Of a DNA stretch of 64,000 bases, positions 8,502 through 16,933 are shown one piece after another. The notes beneath the pieces are model-generated. The model was not told where the DNA came from. It did no database searches and saw only the letters and a list, made by a program, of their open reading frames with translations. Position numbers and translations under genes: made by a program. Source of the DNA: VAZQ01 sp963725065 (lineage in GTDB: Bacteria; Pseudomonadota; Alphaproteobacteria; Rhizobiales; Xanthobacteraceae); contig CAVRXD010000055.1 in assembly GCA_963725065.1 (NCBI GenBank), positions 29,121-93,120 on the forward strand. Reading direction: 5' to 3'. Each line of letters opens with the position of its first letter. Position 1 is the stretch's first letter.

Positions 8502-9488
8502 TCACTCCGCCCTGATGTTGGCGGCGCGGGCGGTTTCGTTCCAGTTCTTCAGATCGGCGGCGATGGTGCGCTGAAATTCCGCGGGCGTGCCGCCGGCCGG
8601 CGAAATGCCCTGCTGCGCGAACTTGGCGATCAGATCGGGGTCGCGCAGCGCTCGGTTGATCTCGGCATTGAGCCGCTCGATGATCTCGCCGGGCGTGCCT
8701 GCGGTGGTCAGCAGTCCGATCCACTGGATCGCTTCGAACCCGGGAAAGCCCTGCTCGGCCACGGTCGGAAGGTCGGGCAACTGCGGGTCACGGGTAAGGC
8801 TCCCGCTCGCGATGGCGCGCAATACGCCGTTCTGGATCTGCGGCAGCGACAGCAGCGTCGAGATCGCCGTGAACTGGGTTTCGCCCCCGACCATCGCCGT
8901 CATCGCCGGCGCTCCGCCGCGATACGGGATGTGCTGCATCTTGATGCCGGCCTTCTGGCTGAACAGCTCGACCACGAGATGGGTCTGGGTCGCCGCGCCC
9001 GGCGATGCATAGTTGAACTTGCCCGGATCGGCCTTCGCCAGCGCCACGAATTCCGCCAGCGATTTCGCGGGCACCTTGGGGTTGACCAGAAACAGCAGCG
9101 AATTCTTGGCCACCATCACGATCGGTGCGAGATCGCGCTGGGCGTCGTAGGGCACCTTCTGATGGGTGGCCGGGATCACGGTGAAGCTCGACGCAACCAT
9201 CAGCAGCGTATAGCCGTCCGGCGTCGCCTTGGCGGTGGCGTCGGTGCCGACGATGCCGCTCGCGGCCGGCCGGTTGTCGATGATGAACGGCTGGCCGAAC
9301 GCACGCTCGAGATACGGCGCCACCAGCCGCGCCACCACGTCATTGAGGCCGCCCGCCGCGAACGGCACGATCAGGCGAACCGGACGGCTGGGATAGGTAT
9401 CGGTCTGCGCGCCGGCGACATCGGCTGCCATCAGCATCGCGAATGCGGACAGCCAGAGAGCAAGCCAACTCCGACGCCATTCAATCAT
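8502..9488 (-). CDS. Bug/TctC family tripartite tricarboxylate transporter receptor
   Basis: A 328-residue periplasmic solute-binding protein of the Bug family. It has a signal peptide (cleavage near AGA-QTD), then the family start YPSRPVRLIVPFAAGG, VARLVAPYLERAFGQ, and the ligand-loop region GTDATAKATPDGYTLLM. Bug proteins bind organic acids or other small metabolites and hand them to TctAB permeases or to sensor kinases. No TctA/TctB gene is nearby, as for the other Bug genes of this window. Ligand unknown. Confidence 0.93.
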   Translation of the reverse strand: MIEWRRSWLALWLSAFAMLMAADVAGAQTDTYPSRPVRLIVPFAAGGLNDVVARLVAPYLERAFGQPFIIDNRPAASGIVGTDATAKATPDGYTLLMVASSFTVIPATHQKVPYDAQRDLAPIVMVAKNSLLFLVNPKVPAKSLAEFVALAKADPGKFNYASPGAATQTHLVVELFSQKAGIKMQHIPYRGGAPAMTAMVGGETQFTAISTLLSLPQIQNGVLRAIASGSLTRDPQLPDLPTVAEQGFPGFEAIQWIGLLTTAGTPGEIIERLNAEINRALRDPDLIAKFAQQGISPAGGTPAEFQRTIAADLKNWNETARAANIRAE

Positions 9489-9524
9489 GGATACCAGTCC
9501 TGATTTCCTTCGCCCGCGACGACG

Positions 9525-10637
9525 TCACGCCGCCAGTCTGTCGATCTCTGCGATGACCGCGTCACCCATCTCCGACGTCGTCACGATCTTGGCGCCGTCG
9601 GATTTGATGTCGGCGGTACGCAGCCCTTTGTCGAGCGTCGCGGCGATCGCCTTGTCGATCAGGTCGGCTTCCTTGCCCATGTCGAACGAGTAGCGCAGCG
9701 CCATGGCGAAGGAGGCGAGCATGGCGATCGGATTGGCGACGCCTTTTCCGGCGATGTCGGGCGCGGAGCCGTGCACCGGCTCGTACATTGCTTTGCGCTT
9801 TCTGGTCTTGGGATCGACCTCGCCGAGCGACGCCGACGGCAGCATGCCGAGCGAGCCCGTGAGCATGGCGGCCACGTCGGAGAGCATGTCGCCGAACAGG
9901 TTGTCGGTGACGATGACGTCGAACTGCTTGGGCCAGCGGACGAGCTGCATGCCGCCGGCGTCGGCGAGCTGGTGCTCGAGGGTCACGTCCTTGAACTCGC
10001 GCGCATGCAACTGATTGACGACCTCGTGCCAGAGCACGCCGGTCTTCATCACGTTGCGCTTCTCCATCGACGTGACCTTGTTGCGGCGCTTCTTCGCGAG
10101 CTCGAACGCGACCCGGGTGATGCGCTCGATCTCGTAGGTGTCGTAGACCTGGGTGTCGACCGCGCGCTTCTGGCCGTTGCCGAGATCGGTGATGGTCTTG
10201 GGCTCGCCGAAATAGACGCCGCCGGTCAATTCCCGCAGGATGATGATGTCGAGCCCGTCCACCACGTCGCGCTTGAGACTGGAGGCGTCCGCCAGCGCGG
10301 GATAGCAGATCGCCGGCCGGATATTCGCGAACAGGCCGAGATCCTTGCGCAGCCGCAGCAGGCCGGCCTCCGGCCGCACGTCATAGGGCACGCTGTCCCA
10401 TTTCGGCCCGCCCACCGCACCGAAGATGACGGCGTCGGCCGCGTGCGCCTTGGCCATGGTCTCGTCGGTGATCGCGACCTTGTGGGCGTCATAGCAGGTA
10501 CCGCCGACGAGCCCTTCTTCGGTCTCGAACCGCCCCATGCCGCGCGCGTTCATCCAGGTGATGAGTTTTTTCACCTCGGCCATCACCTCGGGGCCGATGC
10601 CGTCGCCGGCGAGAAGAAGGAGCTTGTATGTCGCCAT
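9525..10637 (-). CDS. leuB: 3-isopropylmalate dehydrogenase
   Basis: LeuB, 370 residues, oxidises and decarboxylates 3-isopropylmalate to 2-oxoisocaproate with NAD+ in leucine synthesis. The N-terminal LLLAGDGIGPEVMAEV, the substrate loop LRLRKDLGLFANIRPA, the ELTGGVYFG motif and the metal/NAD region DNLFGDMLSDVAAMLTGS with EPVHGSAPDIAGKG are all present and intact. It is divergent from the NADH dehydrogenase gene and follows a Bug gene on the same strand after a 36-bp gap. Confidence 0.97.
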   Translation of the reverse strand: MATYKLLLLAGDGIGPEVMAEVKKLITWMNARGMGRFETEEGLVGGTCYDAHKVAITDETMAKAHAADAVIFGAVGGPKWDSVPYDVRPEAGLLRLRKDLGLFANIRPAICYPALADASSLKRDVVDGLDIIILRELTGGVYFGEPKTITDLGNGQKRAVDTQVYDTYEIERITRVAFELAKKRRNKVTSMEKRNVMKTGVLWHEVVNQLHAREFKDVTLEHQLADAGGMQLVRWPKQFDVIVTDNLFGDMLSDVAAMLTGSLGMLPSASLGEVDPKTRKRKAMYEPVHGSAPDIAGKGVANPIAMLASFAMALRYSFDMGKEADLIDKAIAATLDKGLRTADIKSDGAKIVTTSEMGDAVIAEIDRLAA

Positions 10638-10802
10638 GTGTTGCCCTCGTCGCTGGCGCGGATGCGTGGATTGCTAAAGGCCGCGGCACAGTCTTTGCAA
10701 GACGCACGTATCGTGTCCGGGGCTCGCCGACGCAGCGGTGGGGCTGGGTCACGAGATCGCGCGCAATGTGTTAGCGTCCAGTTGCAGCAAAGGATGAAGG
10801 CT

Positions 10803-12078
10803 ATGGCGCAAGAGCGTCCCAAGGTCGTCATCGTCGGCGCGGGCTTCGGCGGCCTCGTGGCCGCGAAGACCCTGGCGCGCGCGCCCGTCGACGTGACCCT
10901 GATCGATCGCCAGAACTACCACTGCTTTCAGCCGCTGCTCTATCAGGTCGCGACCGCTGCGCTGTCGCCGGCGGAGATTGCCTGGCCGATCCGGCATATC
11001 TTGCGGCAGCAGGACAATGCAACGGTGCTGATGGCCGATGTGACCGGCGTCGATTCCGCGGCGCGGCTCGTGCAAACCAGCGCCGGTCCGATGCCGTACG
11101 ATTATCTGGTCATCGCCACCGGGGCGATGCACTCCTATTTCGGTCACGACGAGTGGGAACCGGTCGCGCCGGGGCTCAAGCGCATCGAGGACGCGACTCG
11201 CATTCGCCGCACCATTCTCGTGGCATTCGAGCGAGCCGAGCTCACGCATGATGACGCCGAGCGGCAGCGCCTGCTCACGTTCGTCATCGTCGGCGGCGGA
11301 GCAACCGGCGTCGAGATGGCCGGGGCGATCGCCGACATCGCGCGCCAGACGCTGGCCAATGATTTCAGGCGGATCGACCCGCGCACCTCCCGCATCATTC
11401 TGCTCGAAGCGGGCCCGCGCGTGCTGCCCACCCTGCCGGAGGATCTGTCGGACTATGCCGTGCGGGCGCTGACGCGCATGGGCGTCGACGTGAGGACCTC
11501 GACGCGCGTGACCAATTGTCATCAGGGTGGTGTCGACCTGGAGCATGGCCGCATCGACGCCGGCACCATCATCTGGGCCGCCGGGGTGGTTGCTTCGCCG
11601 GCGGCGCAGCTGGCTCGCCGCCGAGCATGATCGCGCCGGGCGGGTGATCGTGCGTGCGGACCTCTCAGTGCCCGGCCACCCGGACGTCTTCGTGATCGGC
11701 GACGCGGCGGAGGTCCGCGACAAAGCGGGACAACTGGTGCCGGGCGTGGCGCCCGCCGCCAAGCAGATGGGCGTCTATGTCGGCCGGCTCATTGCTGCGC
11801 GGGTCGCCGGGAAGTCTTCACCGGTCTTCCGTTATCGCCATCTCGGCGATCTCGCGACCATCGGGCGGCGGGCGGCGGTGGTGAAATTCGGCCGGCTGCA
11901 TCTCACGGGTTTCGTGGGATGGCTGTTCTGGAGCGTGGCCCACATCTATTTCCTGATCGGGGTGAAGAACCGCTTCATCGTCGCGTTCACGTGGTTCTGG
12001 GACTACATCACGTTCCAGCGCGGCGCGCGGCTGATCACCGATGTCCCCGGCGGGGATGAGGCCAAGGCACAGTCCTAG
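10803..12078 (+). CDS. ndh: Type II NADH:quinone oxidoreductase, frameshift near 11610
   Basis: A single-subunit NDH-2 flavoprotein, which oxidises NADH and reduces quinone at the inner face of the membrane without pumping protons. The FAD fold VVIVGAGFGGLVAAKTLA opens the protein; FVIVGGGATGVEMAGAI is the NADH fold; FVIGDAA is the second FAD contact. The C-terminal amphipathic anchor region includes FVGWLFWSVAHIYFLIG. The frame breaks after GVVASPAAQ and resumes as WLAAEHDRAGRVIV; an extra C at 11610 explains it. Repaired length is about 424 residues. The ATG at 10803 follows an AAGG stretch; 10794 is an alternative. Confidence 0.83.
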
Positions 12079-12136
12079 TTTCGAGGAAGCGGCGGCGAGG
12101 CAGCGTCTCGAAACGCGGGGCTGAATGTCAGCCTGC

Positions 12137-12913
12137 TCAACTCCCGCTGAACCAGTTGTAGCCCTGGTCTTCCCAGTAGCCGCCGAGATATTTGTCGGTG
12201 ACCGCCATCTCCATCACGTATTTGGGATTCTTGAAACCGAGCTTGGTCGGCATCCGCACCTTCATGGGGAAGCCGTACTTGCGCGACAGGATCTGGTCGT
12301 CGAACTTGAACGTCATCTGCGTCTGCGGATGCAGCGCGGTCGGCATGTCGATCGACGTGGAATAGCCCTCGGCGCAGCGGAACCAGACATATTTGGCGCG
12401 GGTGTCGGCGCCCACGCGCCGGAGGAATTCGCGCAGCGGCGTGCCGGTCCACTTGCCGATCGCGCTCCAGCCCTCGACGCAGATGTGACGGGTGATCTGG
12501 GTTTCCTGCGGCAGCGCGTAGAGCTCGTCCAGCGTCCATGATTTCTTGTTGTCCACCATGCCGCCGACCTCGAACTTGTAATCGTCCTTGTCGACCTCGG
12601 GCGCTTCGTCTTCCGGATAGTACCCGTTGAAGGGGAACGGGCGCGTGATCGCGCTCTCGGGATAGGTCGGGGCAAGCTTGTTCGGATTGAACAGCCACGC
12701 CTGCGCGCGATCGTTGAGGTAGGAAATCTTCGTCAGCGCCTGCTCCGCCGACGGCCCGTCGATGATGTCGCAGCCGGAGAGGAAGGCCAGCGCGCCGAGG
12801 CTCGCGCCGCCGCGCAGGAACAGCCGCCGCGTGGGGGCGGGCATGAGCTTCGCCGCGTCCTTGATCAGGAGCCTGGGGTCGACGCCGGGCGGATTTGTTC
12901 GGATGCGTGACAT
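12137..12913 (-). CDS. Molybdopterin-dependent oxidoreductase (YedY/sulfite oxidase fold)
   Basis: A 258-residue Mo-enzyme catalytic subunit of the sulfite-oxidase fold, related to MsrP/YedY. The N-terminus has a Tat-type signal (TRRLFLRGGASLGALAFLSG). The conserved ITRHICVEGWSAIGKW contains the cysteine expected to bind molybdenum; GTPLREFLRRVG and KYGFPMKVRMPTKLG follow. Its partner is the cytochrome b gene 128 bp upstream on the same strand. MsrP usually pairs with MsrQ, a different haem protein, so the natural substrate is uncertain. Start chosen at the ATG giving MSRIRTNPPG. Confidence 0.85.
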   Translation of the reverse strand: MSRIRTNPPGVDPRLLIKDAAKLMPAPTRRLFLRGGASLGALAFLSGCDIIDGPSAEQALTKISYLNDRAQAWLFNPNKLAPTYPESAITRPFPFNGYYPEDEAPEVDKDDYKFEVGGMVDNKKSWTLDELYALPQETQITRHICVEGWSAIGKWTGTPLREFLRRVGADTRAKYVWFRCAEGYSTSIDMPTALHPQTQMTFKFDDQILSRKYGFPMKVRMPTKLGFKNPKYVMEMAVTDKYLGGYWEDQGYNWFSGS

Positions 12914-12935
12914 CTCATTCTTCCTTATGGCCGGA

Positions 12936-12981
12936 GCATGATCTTTTCCGAAAACCGGTATCCACTCTTTCGGGATCATGC
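12936..12981. repeat. Rhizobiales-type palindromic intergenic repeat, copy 1
   Basis: A 46-bp palindrome with ends gcatgatc / gatcatgc and the internal pair ttttccgaaaaccgg / ccactctttcggg. Elements of this GCATGATC...AACCGG type are very common between genes of Bradyrhizobium-like genomes. It lies inside the two-gene cytochrome b/Mo-oxidoreductase operon, so the transcript would carry it as a hairpin. Confidence 0.75.
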
Positions 12982-12993
12982 TCTCCTCGGCTT

Positions 12994-13042
12994 GCGCATG
13001 TCCTTGTCGGAAAACCGGCTCCCACTTTTCCGGGACATGCGC
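12994..13042. repeat. Rhizobiales-type palindromic intergenic repeat, copy 2
   Basis: A second, 49-bp copy with ends gcgcatgtcc / ggacatgcgc and the same gtcggaaaaccgg core, 12 bp from copy 1. Its end touches the cytochrome b stop codon. Terminal bases differ from copy 1 on both arms in a mirrored way (gatc/gatc against gtcc/ggac), so pairing is kept. Confidence 0.75.
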
Positions 13043-13677
13043 TAGCGCCCGGTAATCATGGCGCGCAGCGACTTCGGCACCAGCAGCGCCATGACCACAT
13101 GCACGACGAGAAATCCAACGATCGTGGCCATGGCGAAGAAGTGCACGTAGCGGGCGGCATCGTAGCCGCCGAACACGGCGGTCAGCTCCTGCAGCTGCAC
13201 CGGCTTCCAGATCGCGAGACCCGACAGAACGATGACGATGCCGGCCAGGATGACGCCGAGATAAAGCAGCTTCTGGACGGCATTGTAGACCGAGAGATCG
13301 TCGTGATTGAGCTTTCCCGTCAGCGCGGCCTTGGCGTCGGAAAGCACGTCGCCCGGACGGATCGGAACGAGCTTGCGCTGGAAGCGGCCGGTCAGGATAC
13401 CGAGCACGAGATAGATGAGACCGTTCACGGCCAGCAGCCACATCGCCGCGAAATGCCAGAGCAGCGCGCCCGCAAGCCAGCCCCCGAGCGTGATTGCGCG
13501 CGGAAACCTGAACGGGAACAGCGGCGACGCGTTGTAGATTTCCCACCCGGAGCCGATCATGACAACCATGGCAACGACATTGATCCAGTGGGTGACGCGC
13601 ACCCAGACAGGATGTATGACCGCACGCGCCGGCGCGGCCGGCGTCAGGACCTGATCGTGGGTGGCTTGGATCGACAT
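13042..13677 (-). CDS. Di-haem cytochrome b (Ni-hydrogenase b-type/b561 domain) membrane subunit
   Basis: A 211-residue integral membrane cytochrome b with four to five hydrophobic segments (for example WINVVAMVVMIGSGWEIY, LLYLGVILAGIVIVLSGLA and FFAMATIVGFLVVHVVMALL). Histidines placed in these helices (RVTHW, LWHFAA, YVHFF, VVHVV) fit the haem ligands of hydrogenase-type cytochrome b. It is the likely quinone-side electron partner of the Mo enzyme encoded immediately downstream. The pair is separated only by two palindromic repeats. Confidence 0.87.
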   Translation of the reverse strand: MSIQATHDQVLTPAAPARAVIHPVWVRVTHWINVVAMVVMIGSGWEIYNASPLFPFRFPRAITLGGWLAGALLWHFAAMWLLAVNGLIYLVLGILTGRFQRKLVPIRPGDVLSDAKAALTGKLNHDDLSVYNAVQKLLYLGVILAGIVIVLSGLAIWKPVQLQELTAVFGGYDAARYVHFFAMATIVGFLVVHVVMALLVPKSLRAMITGR

Positions 13678-13876
13678 AACGCAGCTCTTGATCGCAGCTC
13701 TTGTGACGTGGTTTTTGGCGCAACTCTTGCAGGCGATTGCAGGTGATCTATAGCAAATTCCGGCGGACAGGTCGTTTCACGTTCCCGTGCCGCCCAGTCT
13801 ACAACAGCTACGTGAGCCCGGGCGCGCCGGACGCACGGCTCGAACCGCCGCTCCGGCCGCAAATCTGGTGAGGAAC

Positions 13877-14926
13877 ATGTCGAAGACGGGCGCCGGCAAT
13901 TTCTTTGAAGACTTCCGCATCGGCCAGGTCATCAAGCATGCGACCCCGCGCACCATCACCGTGGGCGACGTGGCGCTCTACAATGGCCTGTTCGGCCCCC
14001 GCTTCGCGGTGCAGTCGTCGGACGTGTTCGCGCGGGCGATCGGCTATCCGCGTTCGCCCGTGGACGACCTCCTCGTCTTTCACATCGTGTTCGGCAAGTC
14101 CGTGCCTGATGTCTCGCTCAATGCCGTTGCCAATCTCGGCTACGCCGCCTTCCGGGTGCTCGCGCCGGTCTATCCCGGCGATACCCTCAACGCGGTATCC
14201 GAGGTGATCGGTCTCAAGGAGAACTCCAGCCGCAAGACCGGCATCGTGTTCGTGCGCACGACCGGCTGCAGGCAGGACGGCGGCAAGGTGCTCGAATACG
14301 TCCGCTGGGTGATGGTGCGAAAGCGCGATGAAGCCGCGCCCGTGCCCGGCGATCACGTGCCGCGCCTGCCCGACGCGGTGCTGCCGAGCACGCTCGGCGA
14401 CGCCTGTCCGCGGATCGACGTCGCGGCCTACGACTTCACGCTCGCCGGCAGTCCGAGCCGCTTCGGCGACTACGCCGTCGGCGAGAAGATCGACCACGTC
14501 GACGGCATCACGGTGGAGGAGGCCGAGCACCAGATCGCGACGCGGCTCTATCAGAACACGGCGCGCATTCATTTCGATCAGTATTCCGCGGCGCAGGGCC
14601 GGTTCAAACGCCGGCTCATCTACGGCGGCCATGTGATCTCGCTTGCCCGCGCGCTCTCCTTCAACGGGCTGGCGAACGCGTTCCATATCGCGGGGATCAA
14701 CGGCGGACGACACGTGTCGCCGCTGTTTGCGGGCGCCACCGTGTTCGCCTGGTCCGAGGTGCTCGCCAAGGCGGATGTGCCGGGGCGGGACGATGTCGGC
14801 GCGCTGCGGCTGCGCACCGTCGCCGCCAAGGATCATCCATGCGCGGACTTTCCGCTCAAGTCCGGCAGCGAGGATGATCCCGCGGTCCTGCTCGATCTCG
14901 ACTATTGGGTGCTGATGCCGCGGTAG
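13877..14926 (+). CDS. mch: Mesaconyl-CoA hydratase (MaoC-type, double hot-dog)
   Basis: A 349-residue double hot-dog hydratase resembling the Rhodobacter mesaconyl-CoA (2-methylfumaryl-CoA) hydratase along its length: GNFFEDFRIGQ at the N-terminus, HATPRTITVGDVALY, HIVFGKSVPDVSLNAVANLG, KIDHVDGITVEEAEHQ and ARIHFDQY. The enzyme interconverts mesaconyl-CoA and beta-methylmalyl-CoA in the ethylmalonyl-CoA pathway. The lyase that splits methylmalyl-CoA could be the CitE-like protein at 2578-3477 (inference). Start at the ATG preceded by gtgagg; an earlier ATG at 13787 adds a low-complexity leader. Transcribed divergently from the cytochrome b operon. Confidence 0.88.
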   Translation: MSKTGAGNFFEDFRIGQVIKHATPRTITVGDVALYNGLFGPRFAVQSSDVFARAIGYPRSPVDDLLVFHIVFGKSVPDVSLNAVANLGYAAFRVLAPVYPGDTLNAVSEVIGLKENSSRKTGIVFVRTTGCRQDGGKVLEYVRWVMVRKRDEAAPVPGDHVPRLPDAVLPSTLGDACPRIDVAAYDFTLAGSPSRFGDYAVGEKIDHVDGITVEEAEHQIATRLYQNTARIHFDQYSAAQGRFKRRLIYGGHVISLARALSFNGLANAFHIAGINGGRHVSPLFAGATVFAWSEVLAKADVPGRDDVGALRLRTVAAKDHPCADFPLKSGSEDDPAVLLDLDYWVLMPR

Positions 14927-14929
14927 CGG

Positions 14930-15020
14930 GCGAATAGCGAATGGCGAATAGGGATTAGCGAATAGCGAATAGGGAAGCAGGGGCGAGAATTCTACTCGCT
15001 ACTCGCCATTCGCTATTCGC
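14930..15020. repeat. GCGAATA-type iterated repeat with an inverted copy at the mch/lysR junction
   Basis: Iterations of a 7-8 base word (gcgaata/gcgaatg) run rightward from 14930, and an inverted copy ends at 15020. The outer 18 bases gcgaatagcgaatggcga pair perfectly with 15003-15020. The block fills the gap between two convergent genes and contains the lysR stop codon, so it may end both transcripts. Confidence 0.65.
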
Positions 15021-15918
15021 CTTTCGCTGCCGCGCCGTTCCTGCGCAGGTGCTCGACCAGTTGGCGTGCGTAGGGCGGCAGCTCGTCGAAGCTGCGGATG
15101 CAGATCGTGAGCTCGCGCACGGCCCACGGATCGGTCAACGCCACCGGGACGATCGCCATGGTCCCCATCACGCGGCGCGCGGTGGTCTCGGGCACGATGC
15201 CGATCCCGACATTACACTCGACCAGGCGGCACACCGCATCGAAGCTGCGCAGTTGCACGCGCAGCCGCAGCGGCTGGCCGATGCGCGTGGCCTTGTCCGC
15301 CAGGAAGCGCTGGAGCGCGCTTGCGCGGTCGAGACCGACGAAGTCGTGGTCCAGCACGTCCGCGAAGGAAATCTTCGAACGTTTCGCGAGCGGATGATTG
15401 CGGGCGACGACCAGCACGAACCGGTCCTTGCGAAAGGGATAGGTTTCGAGCGTGCTCGCGTCGACGGTGGCGGCGACGATGCCGAGATCGGCCACCCCTT
15501 CGGCGATGAGCCCGACGATCTCGTCGCTCAGCCGTTCCTCGAGGTCGACGCTGACATTGGGGTGCGTGGATAGGAACGAGCTCAGCGCCTCGGGCAGGAA
15601 TTCGGTCAGGGCATTGGTGTTGGAGAGCACCCTGATCTGGCCGGCGAGGCCGCCGGCATAGGCGCCGAGGTCCTCGCGCAGCCGCTCGGCCTGGCGCAGG
15701 ATCGCGCGCGCATGCTGCAACAGGGTGCGGCCGGCCTGGGTCGGGGTCACGCCCTGACGTCCGCGCACCAGCAGCGCCGCGCCCAGTGCCTCCTCCATGT
15801 GGCGGATGCGGGTGGAGGCCGCGGCCAGCGCGAGATGCGCGCGTTGCGCCCCGCCGGTGATGCTGCCGGCCTCGACCACGTGACGAAACAGGCTCAGATC
15901 GATGAGGTCGAAACGCAT
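15013..15918 (-). CDS. LysR family transcriptional regulator
   Basis: A 301-residue LysR-type regulator. The N-terminal winged helix-turn-helix is recognisable (LSLFRHVVEAGSITGGAQ, then ALAAASTRIRHMEEALG), with VTPTQAGRTLLQHARAIL leading into the linker helix and a periplasmic-binding-like effector domain from about residue 85 (IRVLSNTNALTEFLPEAL). Unusually the recognition helix has the run ALAAAS where many members have SQPAVS-type sequences. It is divergent from sdhC with a 212-bp gap, so it may control itself and possibly the sdh operon, but that is only positional. Start at ATG 15918; GTG 15936 is possible. Confidence 0.9.
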   Translation of the reverse strand: MRFDLIDLSLFRHVVEAGSITGGAQRAHLALAAASTRIRHMEEALGAALLVRGRQGVTPTQAGRTLLQHARAILRQAERLREDLGAYAGGLAGQIRVLSNTNALTEFLPEALSSFLSTHPNVSVDLEERLSDEIVGLIAEGVADLGIVAATVDASTLETYPFRKDRFVLVVARNHPLAKRSKISFADVLDHDFVGLDRASALQRFLADKATRIGQPLRLRVQLRSFDAVCRLVECNVGIGIVPETTARRVMGTMAIVPVALTDPWAVRELTICIRSFDELPPYARQLVEHLRRNGAAAKGE

Positions 15919-16130
15919 GTACGGCCGCGTGGGCACCTTGCGGTTGTGGGCCCGATCTGCCTTCGAATTTGACGAAGGAAAGCTACGCCAAAAACCTATT
16001 GTGCGCCAGATCGTTGGACATCATATTCGTCGTTGACGAAAGGATTGGAGAGGCTCGCGCCGATTGCGGCGCGCTGCAACATTGGCTAGGAACGGTAGCG
16101 GAAGACGCGCGGGCGGAGCGGAGAAAAACA

Positions 16131-16541
16131 ATGGCCGAAACCAAGGCGCCCGTCGAACGGCCGCTGTCGCCGCACCTCTTCATCTATAAGCCGACGCTGA
16201 CGATGACGATGTCCGTCGTCCACCGCGCGACCGGCGCCAGTCTGTATTTCGGCACGCTGCTGGTGGCATGGTGGCTGATCGCGGCGGCGTCCAGTCCCAA
16301 CGCCTATGCCGGCGTCGGCTCGTTCATGAGCTCGTTCGTGGGCCGGCTCATCCTGTTCGGCTATACCTGGGCCTTGATGCATCACATGCTGGGGGGCATC
16401 AGGCATCTGATCTGGGATACCGGCCGCGGCTTCGAGCCGCGCGAGCGGGAGTGGCTGACGGTGGCGACCCTGGTCGGCTCGATCAGCCTCACCATCGTGA
16501 TCTGGGTCGTGGGCTATCTGTTCATGGGGGGGTCGCGCTGA
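16131..16541 (+). CDS. sdhC: Succinate dehydrogenase cytochrome b556 subunit
   Basis: SdhC, 136 residues, a three-helix membrane anchor of complex II that binds haem b and quinone together with SdhD. The N-terminal RPLSPHLFIYKPTLTMTMSV and HRATGASLYFG are the family signature, and HHMLGGIRHLIWD contains the expected haem-ligand histidine. The ATG follows a ggagaaaaaca leader. Its TGA overlaps the sdhD ATG by one base (tgATG), so the first gene pair of the sdhCDAB operon is translationally coupled. Confidence 0.96.
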   Translation: MAETKAPVERPLSPHLFIYKPTLTMTMSVVHRATGASLYFGTLLVAWWLIAAASSPNAYAGVGSFMSSFVGRLILFGYTWALMHHMLGGIRHLIWDTGRGFEPREREWLTVATLVGSISLTIVIWVVGYLFMGGSR

Positions 16542-16930
16542 TGGTTGCGGGCAAGATGAGCACCCCGCTCGGGCGCGTGCGCGGCCTCGGGGCTGCCAAA
16601 TCCGGCACCGAGCATTTCTGGCGCCAGCGCCTGACCGCCGTGGCCAACGTGCCGTTGAGCATCGGCTTCGTGCTCATCGTGGTGGGCCTGCTCGGTCGCA
16701 ATCATGCCGCGGTGGTGCAGATCCTCGGTTCGCCGTTGGTCGCCGTGGTCATGCTGCTGTTCATCCTGTCGGTCACCACCCACATGCGCATCGGCATGCA
16801 GGTCATCATCGAAGACTACGTGCACGACGAGACGGCGAAGCTCGCCCTGCTCATGGCGAACACATTCTTCACCGTCGCGGTCGGGCTCGCGTCCGCCTTT
16901 GCCATCCTCATGCTCAGCTTCAAGGTCTGA
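16541..16930 (+). CDS. sdhD: Succinate dehydrogenase membrane anchor subunit
   Basis: SdhD, 129 residues, the second small membrane anchor of complex II. The conserved opening STPLGRVRGLGAAKSG and EHFWRQRLTAVANVPL is followed by three hydrophobic segments; THMRIGMQVIIEDYVHDE carries the histidine and Asp/Tyr residues near the haem and quinone site. The start overlaps the sdhC stop; an internal ATG at 16556 (MSTPLG) is an alternative. It is followed after 3 bases by sdhA. Confidence 0.95.
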   Translation: MVAGKMSTPLGRVRGLGAAKSGTEHFWRQRLTAVANVPLSIGFVLIVVGLLGRNHAAVVQILGSPLVAVVMLLFILSVTTHMRIGMQVIIEDYVHDETAKLALLMANTFFTVAVGLASAFAILMLSFKV

Positions 16931-16933
16931 CCC

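Noticed and set aside
9771..10802. A long upstream extension of the NADH dehydrogenase frame running antisense through leuB
   Set aside because: The extension lies opposite leuB; the flavoprotein starts at 10803 or 10794, where VVIVGAG begins.
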